Assembly: GCA_023898405.1 (NCBI GenBank) | Contig: CP060221.1 | Location: 1,813,501-1,877,500 of the forward strand | Source: Myxococcales bacterium | Lineage (GTDB): Bacteria; Myxococcota; UBA727; JABDBI01 | DNA: 64,000 nucleotides | Direction: 5' to 3' | Part shown: positions 15,611 to 25,168 of the stretch, one piece after another | Layout: each line of letters starts with the position of its first letter | Numbering within the stretch: the stretch's first letter is position 1 | Program-made: the position numbers and the translations under genes | Notes under the pieces: model-generated | What the model was told of the DNA's origin: nothing | Seen by the model: the letters and a program-made list of their open reading frames with translations, nothing else | Databases searched by the model: none

Positions 15611-16515
15611 GAGGCTGTAAAAAAAATCAAATCTCAGGTGGTAAGCCAATTTTCCAATCGTCTGATACATAATCTTGCATTAGCGATGTAGTTCATTGAT
15701 TCCTGATGCTTTGTATTCTTCTCATAGTTACGCACCAGACGCCTATTTCGATTCAGCCAAGCAAAAGTTCGTTCTACGGCCCAACGAAATATTTGTGGTA
15801 CAAACCCCTTTTGCCCTTTTAAACGTTCCGCAGTTTCTGTGCTTACGCCTACTCTCAAGTCTGAAGACAAATTCTTATATGCGTTATCTCCAAGAATCTT
15901 CGCTAATCTGGGAAACTTCTCGCGCTTATTGAGCTCAGTAACCAATTCCTCGCCGGCAACCCTATCAGATACATTTGCTGCGGTACAAATGCATAGGAGC
16001 ATCAATCCCATCGTATCAACAACGATGTGGCGCTTTCTTCCATTAATCTTCTTTCCCCCATCCAAACCACGCTCATCTACTCCTGGTTCCGCTGTCTGTG
16101 ATTGGGAGTCGATGGAAACAAGTGAGGGGCTTGCATCTCTGCCAGCACAGGTTCTGACTATTGCCACGAGAATGCAGTTTAAGACCGCCCACAAACCAGA
16201 AACAGACCAGGTGCGAAAATAGTGATAGACAATACCGTGAGGAGGAAAGTCATTGGGTAAACAACGCCACACACAGCCGTTCTTTAAAACATAGAATATG
16301 GCATCAACTATGCTCCGAAAGCTATAGACACGACGTCTGCCTCGTTTGGCGTTAGCAGGAAAAAGTGGCTCAATCACCTCCCAGGCACAATCTGACAAAC
16401 AGGTCTCATACAAGCACGACATGATATTTCCTTTCAAAAAGGTTTTCACGTCATACTTTCGTCACAGCGACATTTATTGAACCAGAATTGCCAAATTGAT
16501 TTTTTTTACAGCCTC
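15611..16515 (-). mobile_element. IS5-family insertion sequence, complete
   Basis: A 905-bp element with 20-bp perfect inverted repeats (GAGGCTGTAAAAAAAATCAA at 15611-15630; complement at 16496-16515) and flanked on both sides by TTA, a 3-bp target duplication as expected for the family. A truncated second copy is at 39339-39541. Confidence 0.88.
15634..16422 (-). CDS. IS5-family transposase
   Basis: A 262-residue DDE transposase with an N-terminal DUF4096-like region (WEVIEPLFPANAKRGRRR, YVLKNGCVWRCLPNDFPP) and the catalytic core LVSIDSQSQTAEPG (Asp), GRKRHIVVDTMG, AKILGDNAYK (Asp) and AVERTFAWLNRNRRL (Glu). The start is set at ATG 16422 after AAAGGA; an in-frame GTG upstream lacks a good ribosome-binding site. 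It is uninterrupted and may be functional. Confidence 0.9.
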   Translation of the reverse strand: MSCLYETCLSDCAWEVIEPLFPANAKRGRRRVYSFRSIVDAIFYVLKNGCVWRCLPNDFPPHGIVYHYFRTWSVSGLWAVLNCILVAIVRTCAGRDASPSLVSIDSQSQTAEPGVDERGLDGGKKINGRKRHIVVDTMGLMLLCICTAANVSDRVAGEELVTELNKREKFPRLAKILGDNAYKNLSSDLRVGVSTETAERLKGQKGFVPQIFRWAVERTFAWLNRNRRLVRNYEKNTKHQESMNYIANARLCIRRLENWLTT

Positions 16516-16616
16516 TTAACGTTAATGTTCAGGCCTCGAAATGTGTGGTGGTAAATTCTTTGTTCGTGCTTTAGCATGATGTTCGCATCGTAAAAGCTTT
16601 AGGGAAATAATCGATT

Positions 16617-16943
16617 ATGAATGATAAAAAAACAAGAAAAGAACCAGAATATTCTGGCGATACCTTAGTGGCTGAAAAGAGAGAGGTCAAAGAACCAAAA
16701 AAATATTGCATAGTGTTTCATAATGATGATTTTACTACCCAAGAATTTGTTATTCATGTGCTCGTTAATTTTTTTCATAAAAATTCACAAGACGCTCACC
16801 GATTGATGTTGAAAGTTCATCTAGAAGGTAAAGCAAAAGTCGGCATTTATACAAAAGATATAGCAGAATCAAAAGTTTACGTGGTTACATCCTACTGTCG
16901 GCAAAATGGTATGCCATTGCTTCTTACTATTGAGCAGGAATAA
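16617..16943 (+). CDS. clpS: ATP-dependent Clp protease adaptor ClpS
   Basis: A 108-residue adaptor that binds substrates with destabilising N-terminal residues and delivers them to ClpAP. The N-terminal ~30 residues form the flexible tail. The core has YCIVFHNDDFTTQEFVIHVL (the NDD motif that contacts the substrate alpha-amino group), then a His-rich helix, VHLEGKAKVGIYTKDIAE and a C-terminal strand. It is followed 99 bases later by clpA, the usual gene pair. Confidence 0.94.
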   Translation: MNDKKTRKEPEYSGDTLVAEKREVKEPKKYCIVFHNDDFTTQEFVIHVLVNFFHKNSQDAHRLMLKVHLEGKAKVGIYTKDIAESKVYVVTSYCRQNGMPLLLTIEQE

Positions 16944-17042
16944 GTCTTTTTTAAAATATAGATTTTTTAAGTAGTTAGAAGGTGATGATCTCGGCTAGCC
17001 CGCATAGAAGTTAGTCGCTAGGATAACAAAGGGGAGAGTGGG

Positions 17043-19292
17043 ATGCTAAGCCATGAAGTAGAAAAAATAGTTGAAAAAGCTCTGAAAGAAGCAAAAATGC
17101 GTCATCATGAGTTTGCTACAGTAGAGCATCTTTGTTTTGTATTGTTTGAAAGCCCCAAGATAAAAGTTCTGTTGCAGCAAATTGGCGTGAGTAAAAAAGA
17201 TTTAAGGGCTGGTTTTTTGGAATTTTTGGAACATCAGATAGATATTCTTCCTGAAAATTCTGAAGTAGAAACACTGCCAAGCTTGGGATTGCAAAGAGTT
17301 TTGCAACGAGCCGCTGTCAATATTGCTGGAGCTGGAAAGAGTGAAGTAAGTGTTGAACACTTATTAATAGCTGCTTTTGATGAAGATGAAAGCTATGCTG
17401 TTTTTTTGATGCAGCAAGCAGGAATTTCTCGTCTCGATTTGGTGTCGGTTATTTCTCATGGTGCCGTAGATATAGAGCCAGGGGAAGACCTTGATGAAAT
17501 CGATGAAGAAAATTCAGATGACGATATCCAAGGGCAAAAGAAAACCAAGCTTTCACTTTATACCTTATGCCTGACCGAAGAAGCACGCAGAGGTAAGCTT
17601 GATCAGCTTATCGGCAGAGAAAAAGAACTCGAGCGGGTAATTCAGGTGCTTTCTCGCAGGAAAAAAAATAATCCCCTTTTGGTGGGCGACCCTGGTGTTG
17701 GAAAAACTGCGCTTGCTGAAGGTTTAGCAAGTAAAATCGTTGAGGCTAAGGTTCCTGAATATTTGAAGGGAGCTGAAGTATATTTACTCGACATGGGCGC
17801 TTTGTTGGCAGGAGCACGTTATCGAGGGGACTTTGAGAATCGCATGAAGGCGGTGCTTAAGGCGCTGGAAAAGAAGCCAAATGCCATAATGGTTATCGAT
17901 GAAATTCATACGGTAATAGGTGCAGGTTCCACTACTGGAAGTAGCATGGATGCATCAAATCTTTTGAAACCAATTCTTTCTAAAGGGCACCTGCGCTGCA
18001 TTGGTTCGACTACCTATAGGGAATACCGAAGTTATTTTGAAAAAGATCGAGCATTGGCACGGCGTTTTCAAAAGATCGATATTGATGAACCAACACATCA
18101 GGAATGTGAACAAATTCTACACGGCATCAAAAAACGCTATGAGGAGTTTCACCAGGTCAAAATTACTGACGAAGCTTTGGGAGCTGCAGTTGCCCTTTCG
18201 GCTCGTTTTTTGCATGAACGCAAGCTTCCCGATAAGGCGATTGACTTGATCGATGAAGCATGTGCACGTTTACGCTTAGCTAACAGTCAAAACCAATCGA
18301 AAAAAAAGCTGATAAATATTGATCTAAAAGCTATCGAGGATGCTGTAGCGAGTATTGCTCAGATTCCTTCTCGTACGGTCAATCAGGATGATAAAGATCT
18401 CCTAAAGCGCTTGGAGGCAAGTTTAAAATCCAATGTTTATGGGCAGGATGAGGCGATCGAAAAAATTAGTGATGCTATTTTAATGTCACGAGCGGGCTTG
18501 CGTGAAAGGGATAAACCCATAGGCAGTTTTCTTTTTTCCGGCCCATCTGGCGTAGGGAAAACTGAAGTTGCAAAGCAGCTTGCGCAATCTTTGGGGGTGA
18601 GTTTAATCCGCTTTGACATGAGTGAATATATGGAACGCCATACTGCTTCACGTTTGGTGGGAGCACCTCCTGGCTATGTAGGATATGAGCAAGGCGGTTT
18701 ATTGACTGATGCTATTAATAAAACTCCTTATGCAGTTTTGTTGTTGGATGAAATCGAAAAAGCTCATCCTGATGTTTTTAATATGCTCTTGCAAGTAATG
18801 GATTATGGAAAATTAACCGATAACAATGGGCGTTCATCCGATTTTCGGCACGTGATTTTGATTATGACGAGCAATGTAGGAGCTCGTCAAAGAGAACAGC
18901 ATTCCATTGGTTTTTTTGAAGAAGATGCCAAAAAACAAGATGATAAAGCGATCAAGCTTCTGTTCTCTCCTGAGTTTCGAAATCGTCTCGATGCAACTAT
19001 TCCTTTTGCCAAGCTTTCTGTTGCAACCGTAAAAAGAATCGTTGGCAAATTTATCAGCGAGCTTGAGCAGCAACTAAAAGAGAAAAATGTGACCATCACT
19101 TTAAGTGAAAATGCAACTGATTATTTGGCTCAAAAGGGATACGACCCAGCAATGGGAGCAAGACCACTTGCTCGCATTATTCAAGAACAAATTAAAAAAC
19201 CCCTTGCCAAAGAGCTTTTATTCGGAAATCTGTCTGAGGGGGGAAAAGTTCATGTCGAGGTGATAGATGGTACGCTCACATTAACTTTTTAA
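17043..19292 (+). CDS. clpA: ATP-dependent Clp protease ATP-binding subunit ClpA
   Basis: A 749-residue unfoldase of the ClpAP protease. The N-domain (residues 1-145) is two Clp repeats and the ClpS docking site. An acidic linker (DEIDEENSDDDIQ) follows. The first AAA+ module has Walker A GDPGVGKTA (residues 215-223) and Walker B IMVIDEIH. The second has GPSGVGKTE (about 500-508) and LLLDEIEKAHPDVFNMLLQV. The C-terminal D2-small domain ends in LTLTF. Length and order are those of ClpA rather than ClpB, which has a long coiled-coil insert. GGGAGAGTGGG supplies the ribosome-binding site. Confidence 0.96.
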   Translation: MLSHEVEKIVEKALKEAKMRHHEFATVEHLCFVLFESPKIKVLLQQIGVSKKDLRAGFLEFLEHQIDILPENSEVETLPSLGLQRVLQRAAVNIAGAGKSEVSVEHLLIAAFDEDESYAVFLMQQAGISRLDLVSVISHGAVDIEPGEDLDEIDEENSDDDIQGQKKTKLSLYTLCLTEEARRGKLDQLIGREKELERVIQVLSRRKKNNPLLVGDPGVGKTALAEGLASKIVEAKVPEYLKGAEVYLLDMGALLAGARYRGDFENRMKAVLKALEKKPNAIMVIDEIHTVIGAGSTTGSSMDASNLLKPILSKGHLRCIGSTTYREYRSYFEKDRALARRFQKIDIDEPTHQECEQILHGIKKRYEEFHQVKITDEALGAAVALSARFLHERKLPDKAIDLIDEACARLRLANSQNQSKKKLINIDLKAIEDAVASIAQIPSRTVNQDDKDLLKRLEASLKSNVYGQDEAIEKISDAILMSRAGLRERDKPIGSFLFSGPSGVGKTEVAKQLAQSLGVSLIRFDMSEYMERHTASRLVGAPPGYVGYEQGGLLTDAINKTPYAVLLLDEIEKAHPDVFNMLLQVMDYGKLTDNNGRSSDFRHVILIMTSNVGARQREQHSIGFFEEDAKKQDDKAIKLLFSPEFRNRLDATIPFAKLSVATVKRIVGKFISELEQQLKEKNVTITLSENATDYLAQKGYDPAMGARPLARIIQEQIKKPLAKELLFGNLSEGGKVHVEVIDGTLTLTF

Positions 19293-19723
19293 AAGATATA
19301 AATTTAGAAACTATTTTTAAAATCAAAATAATGGTGGTCAAAACGTGAATGATACGAGATCGTGGACAAAAATGATTTCTTTGGTTAGCGAAAAATTATT
19401 TTCAAAGCGGCTCTTAGAGATTGTTTTGTAAACAGTTGCCGGCTACGTCTTTAGGATATTTCTGCTGTAAAAAAATATCTTGGAATTCTCAAAAATTTGC
19501 GAGCAATATTATCGATATTCCATGCGCAAGGATGGTCTAGATTCTATTAAGGCAAATGCCTTCATGACAGGGAAACAGCAGAACAATTACAGTAAAAAAT
19601 ATGATTACCATCGATACTTAAAATAAAAAAATTAATTAAATAATTTTTCTAAATATTGATTTTTTAAATTCTTAAAGATAACAGCCCATCCATACTGTAA
19701 AAAAAATCACGAAGGATTCTACA
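19293..19723. other. Intergenic, no gene; contains a dispersed repeat fragment
   Basis: No coding or RNA gene is visible. TTAGCGAAAAATTATTTTCA at 19385-19404 is a near copy of bases 1180-1199. The remainder is AT-rich, with no clear terminator after clpA. Confidence 0.45.
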
Positions 19724-20296
19724 ATGATGATTACTAAAACAACATGCTCATATTTGTTTTCCTTGACTTTTTTACTGAGCCTTATGTCGTGGGCTACTCC
19801 ATATGACAAAATAGATACTCATCCAACTGAAGTTTTAATAGACAATGAAGAAACTAATGAGTGCACAATCTGTTATCTCGATCATGAGAACGGCACACTA
19901 CACTGCGGTGATAATAGCTTTAGTTATTCAGAAGTAATTATTGGCGGTGCTGCAGGCGGCTCTGTGGGTAGTGTTGTTGGGGGGACTTTAGGAGGTGGAG
20001 CAGGGGCTTTAGTCGGTTTAGCTGGAGGATTTATTGGCGGGGCTCTCACGGGACTATGTCAAGCTTTTTCTACTGATTTTAGTTGGCCTCTCGTTTTTGA
20101 GGTTGGTGGAGGAATTGCTGGAGGAATTACGGTTTTGGGATTAGCTGGCGGGGCAATTATTTGCGGTGCTATGGGAATGAGCGTGGGCCCAGCTGTTTAC
20201 CAAGATTTGAAAAAGAAATGCTGTTTAGCTAATAACAGGGCTGAGGGGGATGAAGATATCAGCGCTGAAGAAGAATTTAGCTTACCTCAGACCTAA
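19724..20296 (+). CDS. Secreted glycine-zipper protein with CxxC...C motif
   Basis: A 190-residue exported protein. A signal peptide ends near residue 25. Residues ~45-65 read NECTICYLDHENGTLHCGDN, which resembles the first half of a RING-type zinc finger but lacks the later ligands. Residues ~70-155 are a Gly-rich hydrophobic region (GGAAGGSVGSVVGGTLGGGA, then a second block GGGIAGGITVLGLAGGA), consistent with glycine-zipper membrane-inserting helices. The C-terminus is acidic. AAGGA precedes the ATG. The combination suggests a membrane-active or membrane-inserted secreted protein. The family is unknown and the RING resemblance may be accidental. Confidence 0.62.
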   Translation: MMITKTTCSYLFSLTFLLSLMSWATPYDKIDTHPTEVLIDNEETNECTICYLDHENGTLHCGDNSFSYSEVIIGGAAGGSVGSVVGGTLGGGAGALVGLAGGFIGGALTGLCQAFSTDFSWPLVFEVGGGIAGGITVLGLAGGAIICGAMGMSVGPAVYQDLKKKCCLANNRAEGDEDISAEEEFSLPQT

Positions 20297-20566
20297 TATA
20301 AAAAACTGTTTTAAAACTATTTCCAAATTTTTTGGATGTTTTTTTGAGCAACTCCGTAGTCGCGGCTAGGACCTAGTGAGAAAAAAATATTCACAATAAT
20401 ATTTTTGAAAGCCGCACCGTGAGATTTTAAGCTTCTTAATTTCGATAATTTTCCTGCGAGCAACAGATTAGTGCAAACCTCAAGATACTTAAAAAAATAA
20501 AACATTAAAAATAAACAAAGTGAAGTTTGGGTTATGGGCATGGATGCTTTTTACCATAGGATTTCC

Positions 20567-21043
20567 ATGCCAAAAATATTTTACTTATGTGCCTTTATAA
20601 CGTCCTCTTGTTCTTATCTTTTTTCTTTGCATGCGGAACAGCGGCAGGATATTTCAATTGAACTAAGCCTGATAGAAAACGAGGCGCGAAACTTGGTTTT
20701 GGCATATACTGATATATTGCATAAACAATATAAAAATTCACCGTTAGTGACAAAAATGCAAGCTCAAGAAATTTATGCAAAGTGCTCTGGGGGCATTGCT
20801 GAATTTATCAACCAGTGTTTTATGGATAGCCATGTTTTACGGGAGAATAAAAGTGCTCTTAGCACCCAAGAACAAAGCGCGCTTAATGACGCTTTAGAAC
20901 AAATAAGTAAGCCTGAAACATTGGGAGGGCACATAGAAGAGCGCATGTGTTTAGTCAATTGTATAAATCAAATAGAAACAATTATTGGCGATAATAACCA
21001 GAGTTTTTTTTTGATTATGAAGATTATTTACCAGCTTAATTGA
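20567..21043 (+). CDS. Secreted protein of unknown function (possibly interrupted gene, 5' part)
   Basis: A signal peptide (MPKIFYLCAFITSSCSYLF...) from the ATG at 20567, preceded by AGGA, and a helical mature part of ~135 residues. An ATG at 20534 is in frame but would put extra polar residues before the signal peptide. The frame ends with TGA at 21041-21043, and the same frame stays open for a further 135 codons to 21448, so this may be the front half of a gene split by a nonsense mutation. A run of eight T just before the stop could instead mark a frameshift. Confidence 0.55.
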   Translation: MPKIFYLCAFITSSCSYLFSLHAEQRQDISIELSLIENEARNLVLAYTDILHKQYKNSPLVTKMQAQEIYAKCSGGIAEFINQCFMDSHVLRENKSALSTQEQSALNDALEQISKPETLGGHIEERMCLVNCINQIETIIGDNNQSFFLIMKIIYQLN

Positions 21044-21448
21044 TTATTTTTTGTGATTGTTGACAGAGGTTATTTTTTGTTTGCTAATTATGTATTTGCT
21101 TCCAATGAAGATCAGAGAGTTTATACTTTAACTTCTGAGAGCCAGCCGTGGGAAAGTTTTAACGTTCCTACTAGCTACATTTTTGAGAAGCAAAGGCCAA
21201 TGAGGCCAAAAGGAAAGCTTCGTTTTCATCCCTATGCTTCCAAAAAAACAAGTCCTTTTAAGCATATGGATGGTAAACGTTCGAGCAAGGGGCAAAGATT
21301 GTATCATTGCGCCACCCCAGAGTCATTTCGAGCATACTATGCTAAAGAGCCCTGTCCAAAAAATTCTTCAGAAGACACTCTAGAAAAAGAAGAAAAAAAT
21401 GAACTTTATAAGATGGAAGTCAGATTTATGTTGAACAAAGATGAATAA
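21044..21448 (+). pseudogene. In-frame continuation of the preceding gene, or separate small ORF
   Basis: Open for 134 codons in the same frame as the preceding gene, beginning directly after its TGA. The first possible start (GTG 21053) has no ribosome-binding site. The sequence is hydrophilic, rich in Lys, Pro and Ser, ends in an acidic helix and has no recognised domain. The lack of a start signal and the shared frame favour a nonsense-split gene over an independent one. Confidence 0.45.
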
Positions 21449-21769
21449 ATCTTATGTGCTAGCCACTACCAAAAATACGTGATGAACTTTTATAAAAAAT
21501 AAGGCAAGAGCAGGGGAATGTAAGTGAGTTTTTGTCTTTATGGGCAGAGTTTTTTCAAAGATATTACTAAAGGTCTTTTTGAGGATGCATGATTAACTTC
21601 ATGATGCTCTTATTATTTTTTGAAATTATTTGTCTTCTTTTTAGGAAAATATTTTTTCTATAGCCTCTTTAATTTCACCACGAAAAAAGTATTTTTTGAG
21701 AGCGCTTTGATTCTCTTCGGAGAAGTTAGCACGCATAGAGTTTAGATAACAAAAAAGAAGGAAATTCGT
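21449..21769. other. Intergenic with a short coding-like fragment on the minus strand
   Basis: Mostly featureless. On the minus strand 21641-21736 reads MRANFSEENQSALKKYFFRG and then EIKEAIEKIFS, which looks like the end of a real protein but has no upstream partner. I cannot assign it. Confidence 0.35.
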
Positions 21770-22124
21770 ATGGCATACTGAGTACACACCTTCTTGGCGG
21801 AGCATCTATTCAAGCCTGAATCTTACTGGATATTGTCAAAACAAGGGCTGTAAGGCCCATCTGGATAAAGTAGCCTGGCCAATTGGTTTTTCTTCTTATG
21901 ACGAAGATACTTTAGCGGAATGCCCAGAATGCGAATATCAGATTAGTCCCCATGATTGTATTTACTATCTTTGCAAGTTTAAATTTGAGGCAACTAAATC
22001 AACAGGTGAAATACATAGCAGCGACTGGTATGAGGCAAGGGATAAGAAGAGCTGCAAGAGATTTCACCAAAGTATTGCTTACGAAGCTTTTGATAAGATC
22101 AAGATATTTTATCAAGAACTTTGA
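21770..22124 (+). pseudogene. Cysteine-rich, zinc-ribbon-like domain protein, start lost
   Basis: The frame opening at 21750 reads VWHTEYTPSWRSIYSSLNLT, GYCQNKGCKAHLDKVAW, GFSSYDEDTLAECPECEYQI, SPHDCIYYLCKFKFEA and GEIHSSDWYEARDKKSCKRF to a TGA at 22122-22124. Cys pairs (CxxxxC, CxxC, CxxxxC) suggest metal binding. There is no start codon in this frame; an ATG at 21770 with AAGGA in front is one frame off and hits a stop after three codons, so a frameshift in the first codons is likely. I recall similar Cys-pattern domains ('GLNxxGxCxNxxC ... GFG ... CPxC') from protist proteins, but this is from memory and uncertain. Confidence 0.55.
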
Positions 22125-22247
22125 TCTCTAATCAAAAAAATCTGGTTTGACGCAGCCCATTAAACCTCGAGGAAATTTTTATCCTGATGGTCTTTAAGAA
22201 TATGTAATCCCAAAGACCATCGATGTATTGAGAATACTAATCTTTAA

Positions 22248-24815
22248 TCATATGTGCGACTTTGTGTATTCTCCTAATAATCTTTGATAGCCAGGAGTTT
22301 TAATCACCATATTGAGCAAGTAAACTTCTATGTCATCCTCGTTCATGGTTCCTAACTTAAGAAAAAGTGATGAATATTTTTTATTATCACGTTGTTGTTC
22401 AAGAATGAGAGCTGCGGTTTTCGCCTCCTCAGACTTAAAGTTAAGTTCGGATAAACTTCCTTGTTTTTCAAAACGTAGTATCACCTCTTGAGGTGTATAG
22501 ACGAGCTTTGGCTGAATCATACCTGGTAGTTTTGTGACAGAAGCAAAAGCACCCTCAATTTTATGAGCCTTCACTACGCTCACTTCGGTACCTTCTTTTA
22601 CCAATAATTCGTCACTTTCAAATCTAATTTCTAAGTGCCCACCAAGTATTGCTGTACCGCTCACTTTTATATTATCTGTAGTCCATACAAATTCTGGATT
22701 GCCAATTTTTTGTACGACCCTCTTTTTATCCTCATCAAATGGCACATCTTCGGCCAAAATCAAGCTTCCATCAGGATTAACGATGTATTCTTTTTCATCC
22801 TGAATCTCAACCAAGGTTTTTTTAATCATGAGCTTTAATGTTCCACCAGATTGCTCATAGTTGCCATTGAGCACCAGGGTTTGCTGAGGCAATTCTTGAG
22901 ACATACTCAACTCACCGCTGTGCATCACAAGAGCTCCATCACCAAGGTTAATCATCGCTCCCGCCCTTAGCGAGCCTCCGTTTATGAGTAAAGAAGAAGG
23001 AGAAGTGGAATGCTCTAGAGATAAGGATGAAAACTCATTGAGTTTAATATCTTTCTGCCATAGGGGGTCTTTTAAAGTAATGCTTACTGAATCTTGATTA
23101 TATTCAATATTTCCTAAAAAACCCGCAGGCAATTTACAATCGGAAAACTTCCCAGAATTTTTACCATATAGAAATTTAATTTTGTCTCCATGCCTAAAAG
23201 CGTTGCCCATTTCCTCTATTACGAGTGTGCCTCCCAGCTGGGCATGCCCCTGGACATGAAGCACGGAATTTTCTATTTTCTTTCTTTTCTTTTGCGCACG
23301 TATGTGTAAAATTCCGCCCTTGCTTTCTTCGTTTGGCGAATGTTGTACATAATCGCCCACCATTCTAAGAGTGCCGATACTGCTTTCCTTGCCAGGCATA
23401 ACTACGCCGTTAGTATTCACTATAGGAGAGGTGGAGTAGACCAGTGCACCTGTGCCCATTAATTTTCCGCCATGAAGTTTGAAATTTTCAAACCATAATT
23501 CGCCATCAATATCAACAACGCCAGCATTTATAATAATTTCCCTAGACTCTATTTTAAGAGCACGAGAAATATCTTCGCTTCCTGGTATTTCTATAATTCC
23601 TCGTTCATATTCGACGGCTTCAAATTTTTTGCCATTTTCAAAAAGTTTTTGAATGTGCTCATCAATTTCTTGTCTTTTGAGTGCTAAGGGTAATTTGTAA
23701 GGAATAAAGAGCTTAGCATTTGCATTCTCCAAGCTTAATTTTTCCAAACTAATAAAATTATCGAAAATAATTATTCCTGGCTTATTAACAATCGCCTCAT
23801 AAAGCAAAGACTCTTGAAGATTATTGTGTGGGAAAATACCCTTGTTCCAATATGCTCCGAAAGTCCATTCGCTATTATCGAGCGTTATACTTCGAGTTAA
23901 TGTCCGAAGAGCCTGATTATCTCTAATCCATCCTAAATATGATGGAATCGCTAGCGATATTCCTTTAGTGCCATAGAGAATATCTCTTTCATCGATCTTC
24001 TTGTCTTTATCGTCAAAAGAAGGATTAATTCGATGCGAATTTATCCCCAACAAATACCAGTGACCATCGCGCTCAATAAATAATGGTCCTCCCTGATCTC
24101 CATGAGTAAACATACCGAAATAATCTTCGCTTTCTATTGAAAAATGAGTTTCTAAAACTGATCGTCTAAAATCTTTTAATTCCTGCCAACACGCTCTTTT
24201 GTGAAAATCAATTTCTTTATTACTGGCTGCTGCCGTGTTGTCTTCTTTGTAAGGGTTCCATGGTTCTCCATAAAATCCAAAGCCCACCATGACCACTTTT
24301 TTCTTACGAAATGATCTTGAAATGTCTTCTTCATACAATTGTGCAGGCTCGACATTGTAAATGGGACTTTCCAAATAAATTAATGCCAAATTTTGTGCTT
24401 GAGTAAGTTCGTTATCTTGCTTGTGCCCAGCGAAAAGAACTGCTCCCTTTACGCTTCTAACAGCAATTGGCTCATTAAGGACATCATCTCCTAAGGCGAA
24501 AGTATTTGCTCTAAAGTAATTGGTGTTTCGGTCAAACTCAAAACCTTCTTCCTTTATGAGCACCGGATCCACGCACTGAGCAAGAGTTATGACCGTCAAG
24601 GGATCAATAAGTGTGCCTGTGCAATGTGTTTCTATAAGTCTCGTTGCATCTTTGTTTCTAAAATTAAGCCTAAGCTTTCCTACTGAGGGGAATTTTTTTG
24701 CCAGTTCTAAATGTTCCTGATGCTCACCTAAGGAGTGAAACACAACGGCATACGAACTAAAGGAAGCAGATAAACCACAAAAAAACAAAAGTCCAATCAA
24801 CCTGATAAGTTGCAT
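22248..24815 (-). CDS. Trypsin-like pseudoprotease with autotransporter-passenger-like C-terminus
   Basis: An 855-residue exported protein. A signal peptide spans residues ~1-24. A chymotrypsin-fold domain spans ~40-310, and all three catalytic positions are changed: the His of the 'AHC' motif is Gln80 (TLAQC), the Asp of 'DIALI' is Asn142 (QNLALIYL), and the Ser of 'GDSGGPL' is Gln241 (GDQGGPLF). The rest, to about 790, is repeats of strands such as GTLRMVGDYVQ, HVQGHAQLGGTLVIE and QTLVLNGNYEQSGGTLKL, the pattern of beta-helical autotransporter passengers. The protein then ends after ~75 residues without a translocator barrel. Hydrolytic activity is not expected; binding or decoy roles are possible. 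The frame is intact over 2.5 kb, so the changes are under selection or recent. GGGAGA precedes the ATG. Confidence 0.82.
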   Translation of the reverse strand: MQLIRLIGLLFFCGLSASFSSYAVVFHSLGEHQEHLELAKKFPSVGKLRLNFRNKDATRLIETHCTGTLIDPLTVITLAQCVDPVLIKEEGFEFDRNTNYFRANTFALGDDVLNEPIAVRSVKGAVLFAGHKQDNELTQAQNLALIYLESPIYNVEPAQLYEEDISRSFRKKKVVMVGFGFYGEPWNPYKEDNTAAASNKEIDFHKRACWQELKDFRRSVLETHFSIESEDYFGMFTHGDQGGPLFIERDGHWYLLGINSHRINPSFDDKDKKIDERDILYGTKGISLAIPSYLGWIRDNQALRTLTRSITLDNSEWTFGAYWNKGIFPHNNLQESLLYEAIVNKPGIIIFDNFISLEKLSLENANAKLFIPYKLPLALKRQEIDEHIQKLFENGKKFEAVEYERGIIEIPGSEDISRALKIESREIIINAGVVDIDGELWFENFKLHGGKLMGTGALVYSTSPIVNTNGVVMPGKESSIGTLRMVGDYVQHSPNEESKGGILHIRAQKKRKKIENSVLHVQGHAQLGGTLVIEEMGNAFRHGDKIKFLYGKNSGKFSDCKLPAGFLGNIEYNQDSVSITLKDPLWQKDIKLNEFSSLSLEHSTSPSSLLINGGSLRAGAMINLGDGALVMHSGELSMSQELPQQTLVLNGNYEQSGGTLKLMIKKTLVEIQDEKEYIVNPDGSLILAEDVPFDEDKKRVVQKIGNPEFVWTTDNIKVSGTAILGGHLEIRFESDELLVKEGTEVSVVKAHKIEGAFASVTKLPGMIQPKLVYTPQEVILRFEKQGSLSELNFKSEEAKTAALILEQQRDNKKYSSLFLKLGTMNEDDIEVYLLNMVIKTPGYQRLLGEYTKSHI

Positions 24816-25168
24816 ACATCTCCCACTTTTTTTGGTTTACAGCGCATAGATGCGACTTCAACTTGCGTAGTCTACAAGTAACAGGTCAAAGGCTTTATTT
24901 CATTTTAGAGATGTTTATCAGGAGAAATTCTTTTAGGAGCTCTTGCGCGCTCAGTATGCTCTTTCGATTTATTGACCGACAGTTTAGCTAAGCTTATGTT
25001 AAGACGTATATTGAAATAATGATTACAGCTTTTTTATAAATACTATTTAAGGATAAAAAATAATTTATTTTCTTTTTAGTACTCAAAAAACAAAAAATAA
25101 AAATGCCTGGAATATTCGCCATTATTTTTTGTTTTCCCATCATAAAATATGAACAAGAGGTTTTTGTG
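24816..25168. other. Divergent intergenic region
   Basis: Separates the pseudoprotease gene (minus) from the trio of secreted-protein genes (plus). It contains a plausible plus-strand promoter at 25011-25040; nothing else is recognised. Confidence 0.45.
25011..25040 (+). promoter_or_regulatory. Candidate sigma-70 promoter of the three-gene cluster
   Basis: TTGAAA (25011-25016), 18-base spacer, TATAAA (25035-25040), about 130 bases upstream of the first gene. The region is AT-rich, so chance occurrence is possible. Confidence 0.45.
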
